Assembly (NCBI RefSeq): GCF_017104565.1
Contig: NZ_JAAGPD010000045.1
Coordinates: 1 to 64,000 of the forward strand
Origin: Paraburkholderia sp. Tr-20389
Lineage (GTDB): Bacteria; Pseudomonadota; Gammaproteobacteria; Burkholderiales; Burkholderiaceae
Direction: 5' to 3'
Length of the DNA: 64,000 nucleotides
A program made the position numbers and the translations under genes. The notes beneath the pieces are model-generated. The model made no database searches and was not told the origin of the DNA. It saw nothing but the letters and a program-made list of their open reading frames with translations. Below are positions 27,428 to 38,938 of the stretch, piece by piece. Within the stretch, counting starts at the first letter, position 1, and each line of letters starts with the position of its first letter.

Positions 27428-27458
27428 CCACACCCACCCACACCCACCCACACCCAAC
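27428..27458 (+). repeat. CACCCAC-type microsatellite at the glgB 3' end
   Basis: An 8-bp unit (CACCCACA-like) is repeated about three to four times in the 47 bp between the glgB stop and the end of element B. On the glgB strand it is GTGGGTGT-rich. No function is visible; it is a possible slippage site. Confidence 0.6.
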
Positions 27459-27459
27459 C

Positions 27460-29677
27460 TCAATCAGCCCTGAGCACAACAGTCCCTAAAGGCGGCAAAA
27501 CCAAAGCGGCCGACTGCGGACGCCCATGCACCGCCACCTCATCTGTATAGATGACACCACCGTTACCAACATTAGATCCACCATAAACCCCGGCATCGGT
27601 ATTAACAACTTCGACCCACCGCCCCGGCCGGGGCATCCCAACCCGATAGCCATGCCGTGGCACCGGCGTAAAGTTGCACACGGTGATCAACTCGCGCCCC
27701 GCGCCATCCACGCGCCGCCAGGCAAAAACGGAATTCGCGCTGTCGTCGCCGATGATCCACTCGAACCCGCCCGGCTCCGTATCGAGCCGATGCAACGCCG
27801 GTTCCTCGCGATACAGCCGGTTCAAATCGCGCACCAGACGTTGCACCCCATGGTGCAACTCATCGTCGAGCAGATGCCAATGCGGCGATCCGTCGTGATC
27901 GAACTCGGCCATCTGCCCGAACTCGCCGCCCATGAACATCAGCTTCTTGCCAGGATGCGTCCACATGAACGCAAAGTACGCACGCAGATTCGCAAACTTC
28001 TGCCAGCGATCGCCCGGCATCTTGCCCAGCAGCGATCCCTTTCCATGCACGACTTCATCGTGCGACAAAGGCAGCACGAACTTCTCCGAATACGCATACA
28101 CCATCGCAAACGTCATGTTGTGGTGATGCCATTGCCGATTGATCGGGTCTTCATGCATGTAGTGCAGCGTGTCGTGCATCCAGCCCATGTTCCACTTGAA
28201 CTGGAAGCCCAGTCCGCCATCCTCCGTGCGCGCCGTCACGCCCGGCCATGCGGTCGATTCCTCCGCGATCGTGATCGCGCCGTGCACGTCCGGCATGTGC
28301 TGCACTTCGTGATTCAGGCGCTTGAGGAACGCGATCGACTCGAGATTCTCGCGCCCGCCATACACGTTCGGCACCCACTCGCCCGCCGCGCGTGAATAGT
28401 CGCGATAAAGCATCGATGCGACAGCATCCACACGCAAGCCGTCGACGTGATAGCGCTTCAACCAGGCCAGCGCCGAAGCGATCAGGAACGCACTCACCTC
28501 GTTGCGGCCGAGGTTGTAGATCATCGTGTTCCAGTCCTGGTGATAGCCCTCGCGCGGATCGGCATGCTCGTAAAGCGGCGTGCCGTCGAACTCCACCAGC
28601 CCGTGCGAATCGTTCGGGAAGTGCGCGGGCACCCAGTCGAGAATCACGCCGAGTCCCGCTTCGTGCGCGCGGTTCACGAAGCCCGCGAACTGCTCCGGCG
28701 TGCCGAAGCGCGCGGACGGCGCGAACTGCGACAGCGGTTGATAACCCCATGATCCGCCGAACGGATGCTCGGCCACCGGCATGAACTCGATATGCGTGAA
28801 GCCCATTTCTTTCGCATATGGAATCAGGCGATCCGCCAGTTCCGACCAGTTCAGGCCGCGATGCCCTTCCTCCGCGATGCGCAGCCACGATTCCGCGTGT
28901 ACCTCGTAAATCGAAATCGCCGATTGCGCCGTCTGCTTGCCCGCGCGCGTCTGCATCCAGTCGCCGTCCGTCCACGGGAAATGTTCGACCTCTTCCACAT
29001 GCGCGACGATGGACGCCGTCGCGGGCGGCTTCTCCGTCTGCATCGCGCAAGGGTCGGCCTTGAGCGGCAACGGATGCCCGTCGCGCGTCAGCATCTCGTA
29101 CTTGTATCGCGTGCCCGCACCGATGCGCGGCACGAACAGTTCCCACACACCCGCCTGATGACGCAGACGCATCGGATGCCGGCGGCCGTCCCACGAGTTG
29201 AAGTCGCCCACCACCGACACGCGCCGCGCATTCGGCGCCCACACGGCGAAGCGCACGCCCGGTACGCCGTCGGCCGTGTAGGGCCGCGAACCGAGGCATT
29301 CGAGCACCGCATACGGATCGCCCCACGCGACGCGCTGCAACGGCTCATCGCCGAGCACCGGACCGAACGAATAGGTGTCTTCGATCTCCTGAACGGAGCC
29401 ATGCCAGTCGATCCGCAAGCGATAAGCCACGGCCTCGCTCACGGGCCCCGCGAACAGGCCGCCCGGATGCAGCTGTTCCAGTTCGCCGAGCAGCCGGCCA
29501 TTGTCGCGCGCGATCACCGAGACGCGCGTCGCGTTCGGCAACATCACGCGAACGACGGGACCCGCGTCCGTCTGGTGCATGCCCAGTTGCGAAAACGGAT
29601 CGTGATGGCGCGCATCGACGAGCGCATCCAGATCCACGCGATTCAGACCGGCAGCCTCAAGTTGAACGTTGTGATGC

Positions 29678-29685
<8 letters not shown>
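27460..29685 (-). CDS. glgB: 1,4-alpha-glucan branching enzyme
   Basis: GlgB cuts an alpha-1,4 chain and rejoins it through an alpha-1,6 bond, making the branches of glycogen. The 741-residue protein has the N1 and CBM48 domains ([20 protein letters not shown]), the GH13_9 barrel with [19 protein letters not shown], nucleophile Asp in [18 protein letters not shown], acid Glu in [14 protein letters not shown] and [14 protein letters not shown]. The ATG at 29685 follows AGAGG by 6 bp; a GTG two codons earlier is an alternative. It overlaps the treS-mak gene by 8 bp, so branching is coupled to GlgE-pathway polymerisation. Confidence 0.97.
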
Positions 29686-33133
<3,448 letters not shown>

Positions 33134-33142
33134 ATCGCACCT

Positions 33143-36100
33143 TCATTCATTGAATGTCGTGTCATGGGCGGCCCGATGAGCGTCGGCTTCGTCGGGAACG
33201 GCCTCGCGCGGCAGCCCGCCCGCGGGCGCAATGCGCCAGATCGCGAACGGCCGCGTGCCGGGATCGAGCCGCACGTGTTGCCATCGGCTCTGCCATTGAA
33301 ACCGCTCGCCCGTCATCTGGTCGATCACGTCGATGGTGCTGTGATCGTGCAGCCCCCAGCGGTTGAACGTCGACCACGACAACTCGATATCCGCGCCCTG
33401 CTCGTTGTGCGGATCGAGATTGATCGCGACGATGATTACGTTGTCGCGCGCTTCCGTGGCCTTTTCGAAGAACAGGATGTGATCGTTGTGCGCCGGCAGG
33501 AACGTGAGGTTCAGATGCGTGTGCAGCGCCGGATTCGTGCGGCGGATGCGGTTCAGCTCCGTGATCTCGCGCACGATGTTGCCGGGCCGGTTCCAGTCCC
33601 ACGCTCGGATCTGATACTTCTCCGAATCCAGATACTCTTCGCTGTTCGGCAACGCGGCGGCTTCGCACAGTTCGAAACCGCTATACACGCCCCACAGTCC
33701 CGACAGCATCGTCGCGAGCGCCGCGCGAATCAGGAAACCCGGACGTCCTTGCCTTTGCAGATGACGCGGGTTGATGTCCGGCGTGTTCACGAAGAAGTTA
33801 GGCCGGAAGAAGTCGCGCAGATTGGTCTGCGTGAGTTCCGTCAGATACTCGGTGAAGTCGCGCTTCGATTCGCGCCACGTGAAGTACGTGTACGACTGCG
33901 AGAAACCGAGCTTCGCGAGCCGCGCCATCACGCGCGGACGCGTGAACGCTTCCGACAGGAAGATCACGTCGGGGTGCCGCGCGCGCACGTCGTTGATCAT
34001 CCATTCCCAGAACGGGAAGGGTTTCGTATGCGGATTGTCGACGCGGAAAATGCGCACGCCCGCGTCGATCCAGAACAGGATCACGTCGCGCAGCGAGATC
34101 CACAACTCGGGCTTCGCGTCGCGCGCATAGAAGTCCGGATTCACGATGTCCTGATACTTCTTCGGCGGATTCTCCGCGTAGCGCAGCGTGCCGTCGGGGC
34201 GCCATGCGAACCATGTCGGGTGCTGCTTCAGCCATGGGTGATCGGGCGAACATTGAATCGCGAAGTCGAGTGCGATTTCCAGGCCATGATCGTGCGCGGC
34301 GGCGAGCATGCGTTTGAAGTCGTCGAGCGTGCCGAGCTGCGGATGCACTGCATCGTGGCCGCCTGCTGCGCCGCCGATCGCATACGGACTGCCCACGTCA
34401 TCCGGTCCCGGCGTGAGCGTGTTGTTGCGGCCCTTGCGGTTGGCAATGCCGATGGGATGAATGGGCGGGAAGTACAGCACGTCGAAACCCATGTCGCGGA
34501 TGCGCGGCAGTTTGGCCGTAACGTCGTCGAAGTTGCCGTGCCGATGCTCGTCGTCGCTCATCGAGCGCGGGAAGATCTCGTACCAGCTGCCGAAGCGCGC
34601 GCCCGCGCGTTCGGCGTCGATGCGATAGACGATCGGATCGCGCGACAGCCCCGGACGATGGCGCGCGGCGGCGAACGCTTCAGCCGTGGTCGGCGCGAGA
34701 ACGATCGCGAGACGCTCGCCGATGTCGGCTTTCATGAACTCCTTGACGATCGCTTCGAGCTGCTGCGGCTCCGAACCTTCGGCGGTTTCCGCTTCGGCCA
34801 GTGCGAGCGCGAACAGATGCTTCGCCTCCTCGACTTCGAGATCGACCGATTGATCCGCCTTCAGCTTCTTCTGCATGTGATCGACCAGCGACGCGAAATC
34901 GTCGCGCCACGCGATCACAGTGAACTCGTGACGCCCGAGGCGTTCGAGCGCAATGCGTGCCTCCCAGATGTCGTTGCCGGCCGGCTGCGCGGGCGTCATC
35001 GGCGTTTCGTGCCACGCGGTTTCGTCGGCGGCGCGCCAGATCACCGCAGCCGCGATCTTGTCGTGGCCTTCCGCGAACACGGAGGCCGTCACGTGCACCC
35101 GTTCGCCGACGATGCGCTTGGCGGGAAAGCGCCCGTGATCGACGGAAGGCGACACGCTTTCGATCGCCACGCGCGAAGTCGCGATCGCATCGAGCACGCT
35201 CTTGTGGCCGGAGGTCTTCGTGTTCTGCTTGTCGATGGGCGGTGCGAGCACGACCGGCTTTTCGGCGACCGCGCGGAACAGGCGGCATGCGCCCGGCGGC
35301 AGCGTGAACGGCGTGAGCGGTTGCGGCGCGCTGTGCGTTTCCGTGCCGAGCGCGACGAAGCGCGTGAAGCCGCCCGGCACGCCGTCGAGAAAGCGCGCGG
35401 GATCGATACGCACGGGCGTGCCCAGTTCGGGATTGATCGCGATCAGCACGGCTTCGTCCGCATCGCGCAGATCGCGCTGGTCGCCGCGCAGCAGCAGCGC
35501 GGCATGCGTGTCGGGACCGGACAGCGAACGCAGCTCGCCATTCGTTTGCAACGACCACGTGTCGCGCGCAATCGCATTTGCATGACGAACGCGCTCGGTG
35601 AGATCGAAGCGCGCCGCGCCACGCAGGCTCGCGTAATGGCCGGCGTCGCCGAGCGTATGCGAGATCGGCTCGGCGATACCGTATTCGAAGCCCATCGGCA
35701 TCAGCCAACCTGTGCCCGTCGACACGGCCGTCAGCAACGCACGGCGATACGCGCGCTCGACGATGGCGGAGTCGTGCACCTGTTCGAGGTCCGCCGCGAG
35801 GCGCGTGCCGTACGGCGCTTCGGGAAAGGCGATGGGCGAGCCGGCGCACGTCAGCGCGGTACGCTCGTCGAGCATCCACGGCGCGCGGAAGTCCCACCAG
35901 CGCGACGACGAGAACACGGCATCGAAGCCCACGCCTTCGAGCGCAACGATGTCCGAACGCACCAGACCGGGGGTGGCGGCGAGAAAGCGCGTCGACGGAT
36001 GGCGCGACGCGCGCACGGTATCCAGCAGCCGCCGCCACGCGAACACGGGTACGCGATGCGGCGAGTCGAACCGGAAGCCGCCGATGCCCGCGTCGGCGAG

Positions 36101-36577
36101 CGCATCGAGCGTGTGCGCCCACCAGTCGATCAACGGCGCAGCCACATGCTCGGTGCTGAAATTCGCATACGCGACGTTGTCTTCATGACGCGCATGACGC
36201 GGATCGAGCCGCGCTTCTTCCGGCTCGAACGGATGAAACCAGTCGCGATGCTCGCGATAGAGCTGACCGTCGGCGGCGGCGCGGTCGATCACGAGATCGA
36301 CGAGCAAGGTGAGGCCATGCTGACTCGCTGTTTCGGCGAGACGTTGCAGCACGTCGTGCGCGGGTTGGTCGGTGGCGAGCGCGGGATGCAGCCGCGCATG
36401 ATCGCTGACGATCTGCGCATGGCCTGCCTGCCCCGGCTGGAACAGCCCGCCGATCAACACATGATCGAAACCGAGCGCGGCCGCATGCGCGAATTGCGCG
36501 GGCCACGCATCCAACCGTCCGACGAGGGGAGAATGAACGAAGTAAATCCGCGGCGCATAGGCGTGAGGAGCTTCCAT
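33143..36577 (-). CDS. glgE: alpha-1,4-glucan:maltose-1-phosphate maltosyltransferase with N-terminal amylase-like extension
   Basis: GlgE adds maltosyl units from alpha-maltose 1-phosphate to alpha-1,4-glucan chains. At 1144 residues the protein is far longer than actinobacterial GlgE (about 660-700). The C-terminal two thirds (about 450-1140) is a normal GlgE with FPPIHPIGIANRKGRNNTL, SPYAIG, nucleophile Asp about 846 in FRVDNPHTKPF and acid Glu about 876 in FLSEAFTRPRVM. Residues about 1-420 form an extra amylase-like domain that keeps the Asp in GGFRFDSPHR (about 171) but has FLAATPGLV where the acid Glu should be. I start at ATG 36577 (MEAPHAY); the earlier ATGs add a basic stretch. First gene of the operon. 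Confidence 0.93.
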   Translation of the reverse strand: MEAPHAYAPRIYFVHSPLVGRLDAWPAQFAHAAALGFDHVLIGGLFQPGQAGHAQIVSDHARLHPALATDQPAHDVLQRLAETASQHGLTLLVDLVIDRAAADGQLYREHRDWFHPFEPEEARLDPRHARHEDNVAYANFSTEHVAAPLIDWWAHTLDALADAGIGGFRFDSPHRVPVFAWRRLLDTVRASRHPSTRFLAATPGLVRSDIVALEGVGFDAVFSSSRWWDFRAPWMLDERTALTCAGSPIAFPEAPYGTRLAADLEQVHDSAIVERAYRRALLTAVSTGTGWLMPMGFEYGIAEPISHTLGDAGHYASLRGAARFDLTERVRHANAIARDTWSLQTNGELRSLSGPDTHAALLLRGDQRDLRDADEAVLIAINPELGTPVRIDPARFLDGVPGGFTRFVALGTETHSAPQPLTPFTLPPGACRLFRAVAEKPVVLAPPIDKQNTKTSGHKSVLDAIATSRVAIESVSPSVDHGRFPAKRIVGERVHVTASVFAEGHDKIAAAVIWRAADETAWHETPMTPAQPAGNDIWEARIALERLGRHEFTVIAWRDDFASLVDHMQKKLKADQSVDLEVEEAKHLFALALAEAETAEGSEPQQLEAIVKEFMKADIGERLAIVLAPTTAEAFAAARHRPGLSRDPIVYRIDAERAGARFGSWYEIFPRSMSDDEHRHGNFDDVTAKLPRIRDMGFDVLYFPPIHPIGIANRKGRNNTLTPGPDDVGSPYAIGGAAGGHDAVHPQLGTLDDFKRMLAAAHDHGLEIALDFAIQCSPDHPWLKQHPTWFAWRPDGTLRYAENPPKKYQDIVNPDFYARDAKPELWISLRDVILFWIDAGVRIFRVDNPHTKPFPFWEWMINDVRARHPDVIFLSEAFTRPRVMARLAKLGFSQSYTYFTWRESKRDFTEYLTELTQTNLRDFFRPNFFVNTPDINPRHLQRQGRPGFLIRAALATMLSGLWGVYSGFELCEAAALPNSEEYLDSEKYQIRAWDWNRPGNIVREITELNRIRRTNPALHTHLNLTFLPAHNDHILFFEKATEARDNVIIVAINLDPHNEQGADIELSWSTFNRWGLHDHSTIDVIDQMTGERFQWQSRWQHVRLDPGTRPFAIWRIAPAGGLPREAVPDEADAHRAAHDTTFNE

Positions 36578-36726
36578 CGGTCGTTTCCAGATTCGTCCTG
36601 CTTTGCGGCGTGGATGCATATTCATGCGATCACGACCGCCTATTAGGCTTCAGAGCCGGATGCCGCGCGATGCGTCCTGCGACGGCGCGTACTGCTCAAT
36701 GTAGTGCATTGATCGACATGCGGCGC

Positions 36727-36748
36727 GTCAGTTCAAAGTCAGTTCAAA
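36727..36748. promoter_or_regulatory. tandem 11-bp direct repeat upstream of glgE
   Basis: GTCAGTTCAAA occurs twice in immediate succession (36727-36737 and 36738-36748), followed by a partial third CTGTC. An 11-bp period places both copies on one face of the helix, the pattern used by OmpR/PhoB-type response regulators. It lies about 150-170 bp upstream of glgE on the minus strand and about 100 bp upstream of the small + strand frame at 36849. No protein can be assigned. Confidence 0.4.
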
Positions 36749-36848
36749 CTGTCTGCGAACTGTCCGATAAGGACGACGGTTCGGGCGGGTTCGCGCTGCA
36801 TGTCATCGGTCAGAAACCAGGTCGACAGGCGGGTAAGGAGCAAGCGTT

Positions 36849-36968
36849 ATGCCAGAAGGTAAGACAGGACAGGCTCAACTGAAACGCAGACATGCGGACG
36901 GCGACGGCTGGCTAGCCCGATACGGCACGATGCAGCGGATGCATACGCGGCGTCGTTCATACGAATGA
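36849..36968 (+). CDS. candidate 39-residue basic protein
   Basis: A short frame starting at ATG 36849 with a strong ribosome site (AAGGAG, 8 bp upstream). The product is basic and begins MPEGKTGQAQLKRRHADGDG; it matches no family I know. The stop codon at 36966-36968 lies in the middle of the hairpin at 36947-36974, so translation to the end would open that hairpin. The frame and ribosome site are the only support; no promoter is evident apart from the tandem repeat about 100 bp upstream. The rest of the 36578-37070 gap holds nothing else recognisable. Confidence 0.25.
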   Translation: MPEGKTGQAQLKRRHADGDGWLARYGTMQRMHTRRRSYE

Positions 36969-36974
36969 CGCCGC
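36947..36974. other. 12-bp hairpin in the glgE-DUF1345 gap
   Basis: GCGGCGTCGTTC (36947-36958) pairs with GAATGACGCCGC (36963-36974), with one G-T pair and a 4-nt loop. There is no T-run on either side, so it is not a typical intrinsic terminator. It lies 97 bp downstream of the DUF1345 gene on that gene's strand and could still help end its transcript. Confidence 0.4.
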
Positions 36975-37070
36975 GAAAAGAGAGGAAGACGTGTAATTCG
37001 GGCGTGTCGCCGGGCGGCTGTTACATGGCATGTTGCCATAGCCGCGCATCGGAGGCAGCAAAGCGTTGGG

Positions 37071-37721
37071 CTAGGACCCGAGCAGGCCCGCGGCCATGTT
37101 GATGCACAGCCCGAGCACGGCCACGTTGAAGTAGAACGACAGCACCGACTGCGCGAGCGCCGCGCGGCGCACCTCGCGTGAGCGCAGCACGACGTCCGAC
37201 GTCTGCGACGCGACGGCGATCGTGAACGAGAAATACAGAAAGTCCCAGTAGTTCGGATCGAGCTTGTGGTCGGGAAACTTGAGCGCCGTTTCCTGCTGGC
37301 CCGCGGCGAAGTGCAGGCGGGCGTAGTGCAGCGTGAAGATGGTCGGTATCAGGAACCACGCGCCGATCAACGTGACGCCCGTCACGACGTAGTGCGACAG
37401 GCCCGTACTGCCTTTCGACGACGCCAGTTCCAGCACGATTGCGACGATGCTCGCCACCGTCGCGAGACAGACGATGGCCAGTACGACGACGGCATTTTCG
37501 TCTTCACGCTGGGCGATGTCGCGCACGCGTTCGTGATCGGCGCGCGCCATCTCGATCCACATCAGCGCGAGATAGGTCCACACGGCGAAGTCCCACGAGA
37601 CGAGCACGCGGATCATCGGACGCATGTGCACGCCGGCGAGCAGCACGCCCATCAGCACGCCGATGAAGAGTCCGGTGACCATGCGCGGGCGGTTGCGCAG
37701 TACCTGCGGATAGACACTCAT
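37071..37721 (-). CDS. DUF1345 family membrane protein
   Basis: A 216-residue integral membrane protein with about five hydrophobic helices: VTGLFIGVLMGVLLAGV, SWDFAVWTYLALMWIEMA, VVVLAIVCLATVASIVAIVL, VVTGVTLIGAWFLIPTIFTL and SFYFNVAVLGLCINMAAGLL. The segment LDPNYWDFLYFSFTIAVASQTSD is the family's most conserved part and resembles the selectivity region of two-helix potassium channels, but ion transport is only a guess. It stands alone between the glgE promoter region and the dehydrogenase genes. Confidence 0.8.
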   Translation of the reverse strand: MSVYPQVLRNRPRMVTGLFIGVLMGVLLAGVHMRPMIRVLVSWDFAVWTYLALMWIEMARADHERVRDIAQREDENAVVVLAIVCLATVASIVAIVLELASSKGSTGLSHYVVTGVTLIGAWFLIPTIFTLHYARLHFAAGQQETALKFPDHKLDPNYWDFLYFSFTIAVASQTSDVVLRSREVRRAALAQSVLSFYFNVAVLGLCINMAAGLLGS

Positions 37722-38131
37722 TGGCGCGCGCTCCTGGCAGCATGTTGTGACAACGGTATGTCGCGATGCGACTCGGAAGGTTGCGGCGATTCTACGTCTG
37801 TATGCTGCATGATTTGTCGAAATGGGTGCCTGGACGTTATAGTTTTCCCGCAGTTTTGCTCATTGGCCTTGCATGCGGCTTTCACGGTTGCTTCGTTCTC
37901 GCGCGTGGCACCCGGCGAGCATGCAAGAGCGGCAGGACTTTCGACAACCGGGCTTCGACGGTCGTGCGGCGCAACCGCTGGCGCCGCGCACGTGCCGCGC
38001 CCGCAGACTAGAGACCGCAAGACAGCGGCGCAAGACCAGTATTGGGGCGGACGCCCCGCGTGCTCGCATGGTCCTGCCAACAGCCGGACGCGAGACGCGC
38101 AGGGCGAATACAAACATCATCTGGAGCCCCC
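37722..38131. other. 410-bp intergenic region without recognised genes
   Basis: This divergent gap separates the DUF1345 gene from the dehydrogenase genes and should hold the promoters of both. I see no convincing promoter, terminator or known RNA. An 81-codon frame (37766-38011, +) with one hydrophobic stretch lacks a ribosome site and is not called. A CTGGAG ribosome site for the next gene lies at the right end. Confidence 0.5.
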
Positions 38132-38842
38132 ATGACAGATGTTGATCGACACGCTGCGCGCACCGATGCCGCGCACGCCGGCAATGCCGCTCACGAGGCG
38201 GCATACGCGGCGGGCATCGACGAAGCGCGAGCCGGCGTGCCGTCGGATGGCGCATGCCAGGATAGTCGGCCCGACATGCGATGCCGCGCGCGTCTGCCAC
38301 GCCGCCGGGCATGGATGCTTGGCGCGTTTGCTTCGGCAGCCGGCCTCGCGTTTGCGTCGGCGGCACGCTACCGCGCGCTACCGGATCTCTTCGCCCGTGT
38401 CGCGGGTATTGCGCCCGCGTTCGCCGACACACCGCCGCCCACCGGCGGCGGATTCGACGCGTTTCTCGCGCTCTCGGGCAAGCTCACGGGACACACCAGC
38501 TTCGACACGGTGCAGGGCAAGCGCGCCTATGACGCGCTGTCACGGGCGGATAACCAGTTCGCGCAGAACGTCGCCGCGCTCAACAGCTGGATTCAGACGC
38601 ACGGCGGCGTGCCGTCCGACATCGTCACGCAGGCCTTGCAGGCCGAGCAGCCGCATCTCGCGAAGACCGTCAGCGCGATCACGCGCGCGTGGTATCTCGG
38701 GGTCGTCGGCGAGATGCCGAACGTGCAGGTGATCGCGTACGAGCGCGCGCTGATGTTCGAGCCTGTGAAAGACATTCTCACGATCCCGTCGTATTGCCGC
38801 GACGTGCCGTTTTACTGGACCCGAAAGCCTGCGAATGCATAG
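38132..38842 (+). CDS. FAD-dependent glucose (sugar) dehydrogenase, small Tat subunit
   Basis: A 236-residue protein of the sorbitol/glucose dehydrogenase small-subunit family. It has a long N-terminus with a twin-arginine signal (LPRRRAWMLGAFASAAGLAFA) and a mature part with DAFLALSGKLTGHTSFD and a C-terminal SYCRDVPFYWTRKP. In the Burkholderia cepacia glucose dehydrogenase the equivalent gamma subunit acts as a hitch-hiker chaperone that takes the folded FAD subunit through the Tat pore. The catalytic subunit here has no signal of its own, in line with that role. ATG 38132 has CTGGAG upstream. Confidence 0.9.
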   Translation: MTDVDRHAARTDAAHAGNAAHEAAYAAGIDEARAGVPSDGACQDSRPDMRCRARLPRRRAWMLGAFASAAGLAFASAARYRALPDLFARVAGIAPAFADTPPPTGGGFDAFLALSGKLTGHTSFDTVQGKRAYDALSRADNQFAQNVAALNSWIQTHGGVPSDIVTQALQAEQPHLAKTVSAITRAWYLGVVGEMPNVQVIAYERALMFEPVKDILTIPSYCRDVPFYWTRKPANA

Positions 38843-38938
38843 CCGCTGCGCGCGCGGCGCGGCTGGTCGTCGATGCGCGATGCAGTGCATGAAGAGCACA
38901 AAAGAAGGCGCAAAGCCTGGGGCAAACAAGAGGCAAGA

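Noticed and set aside
37766-38011. An 81-codon membrane-like frame (+)
   Set aside because: There is one hydrophobic stretch but no ribosome site, and the rest is Arg-rich as expected for a chance GC-rich frame.
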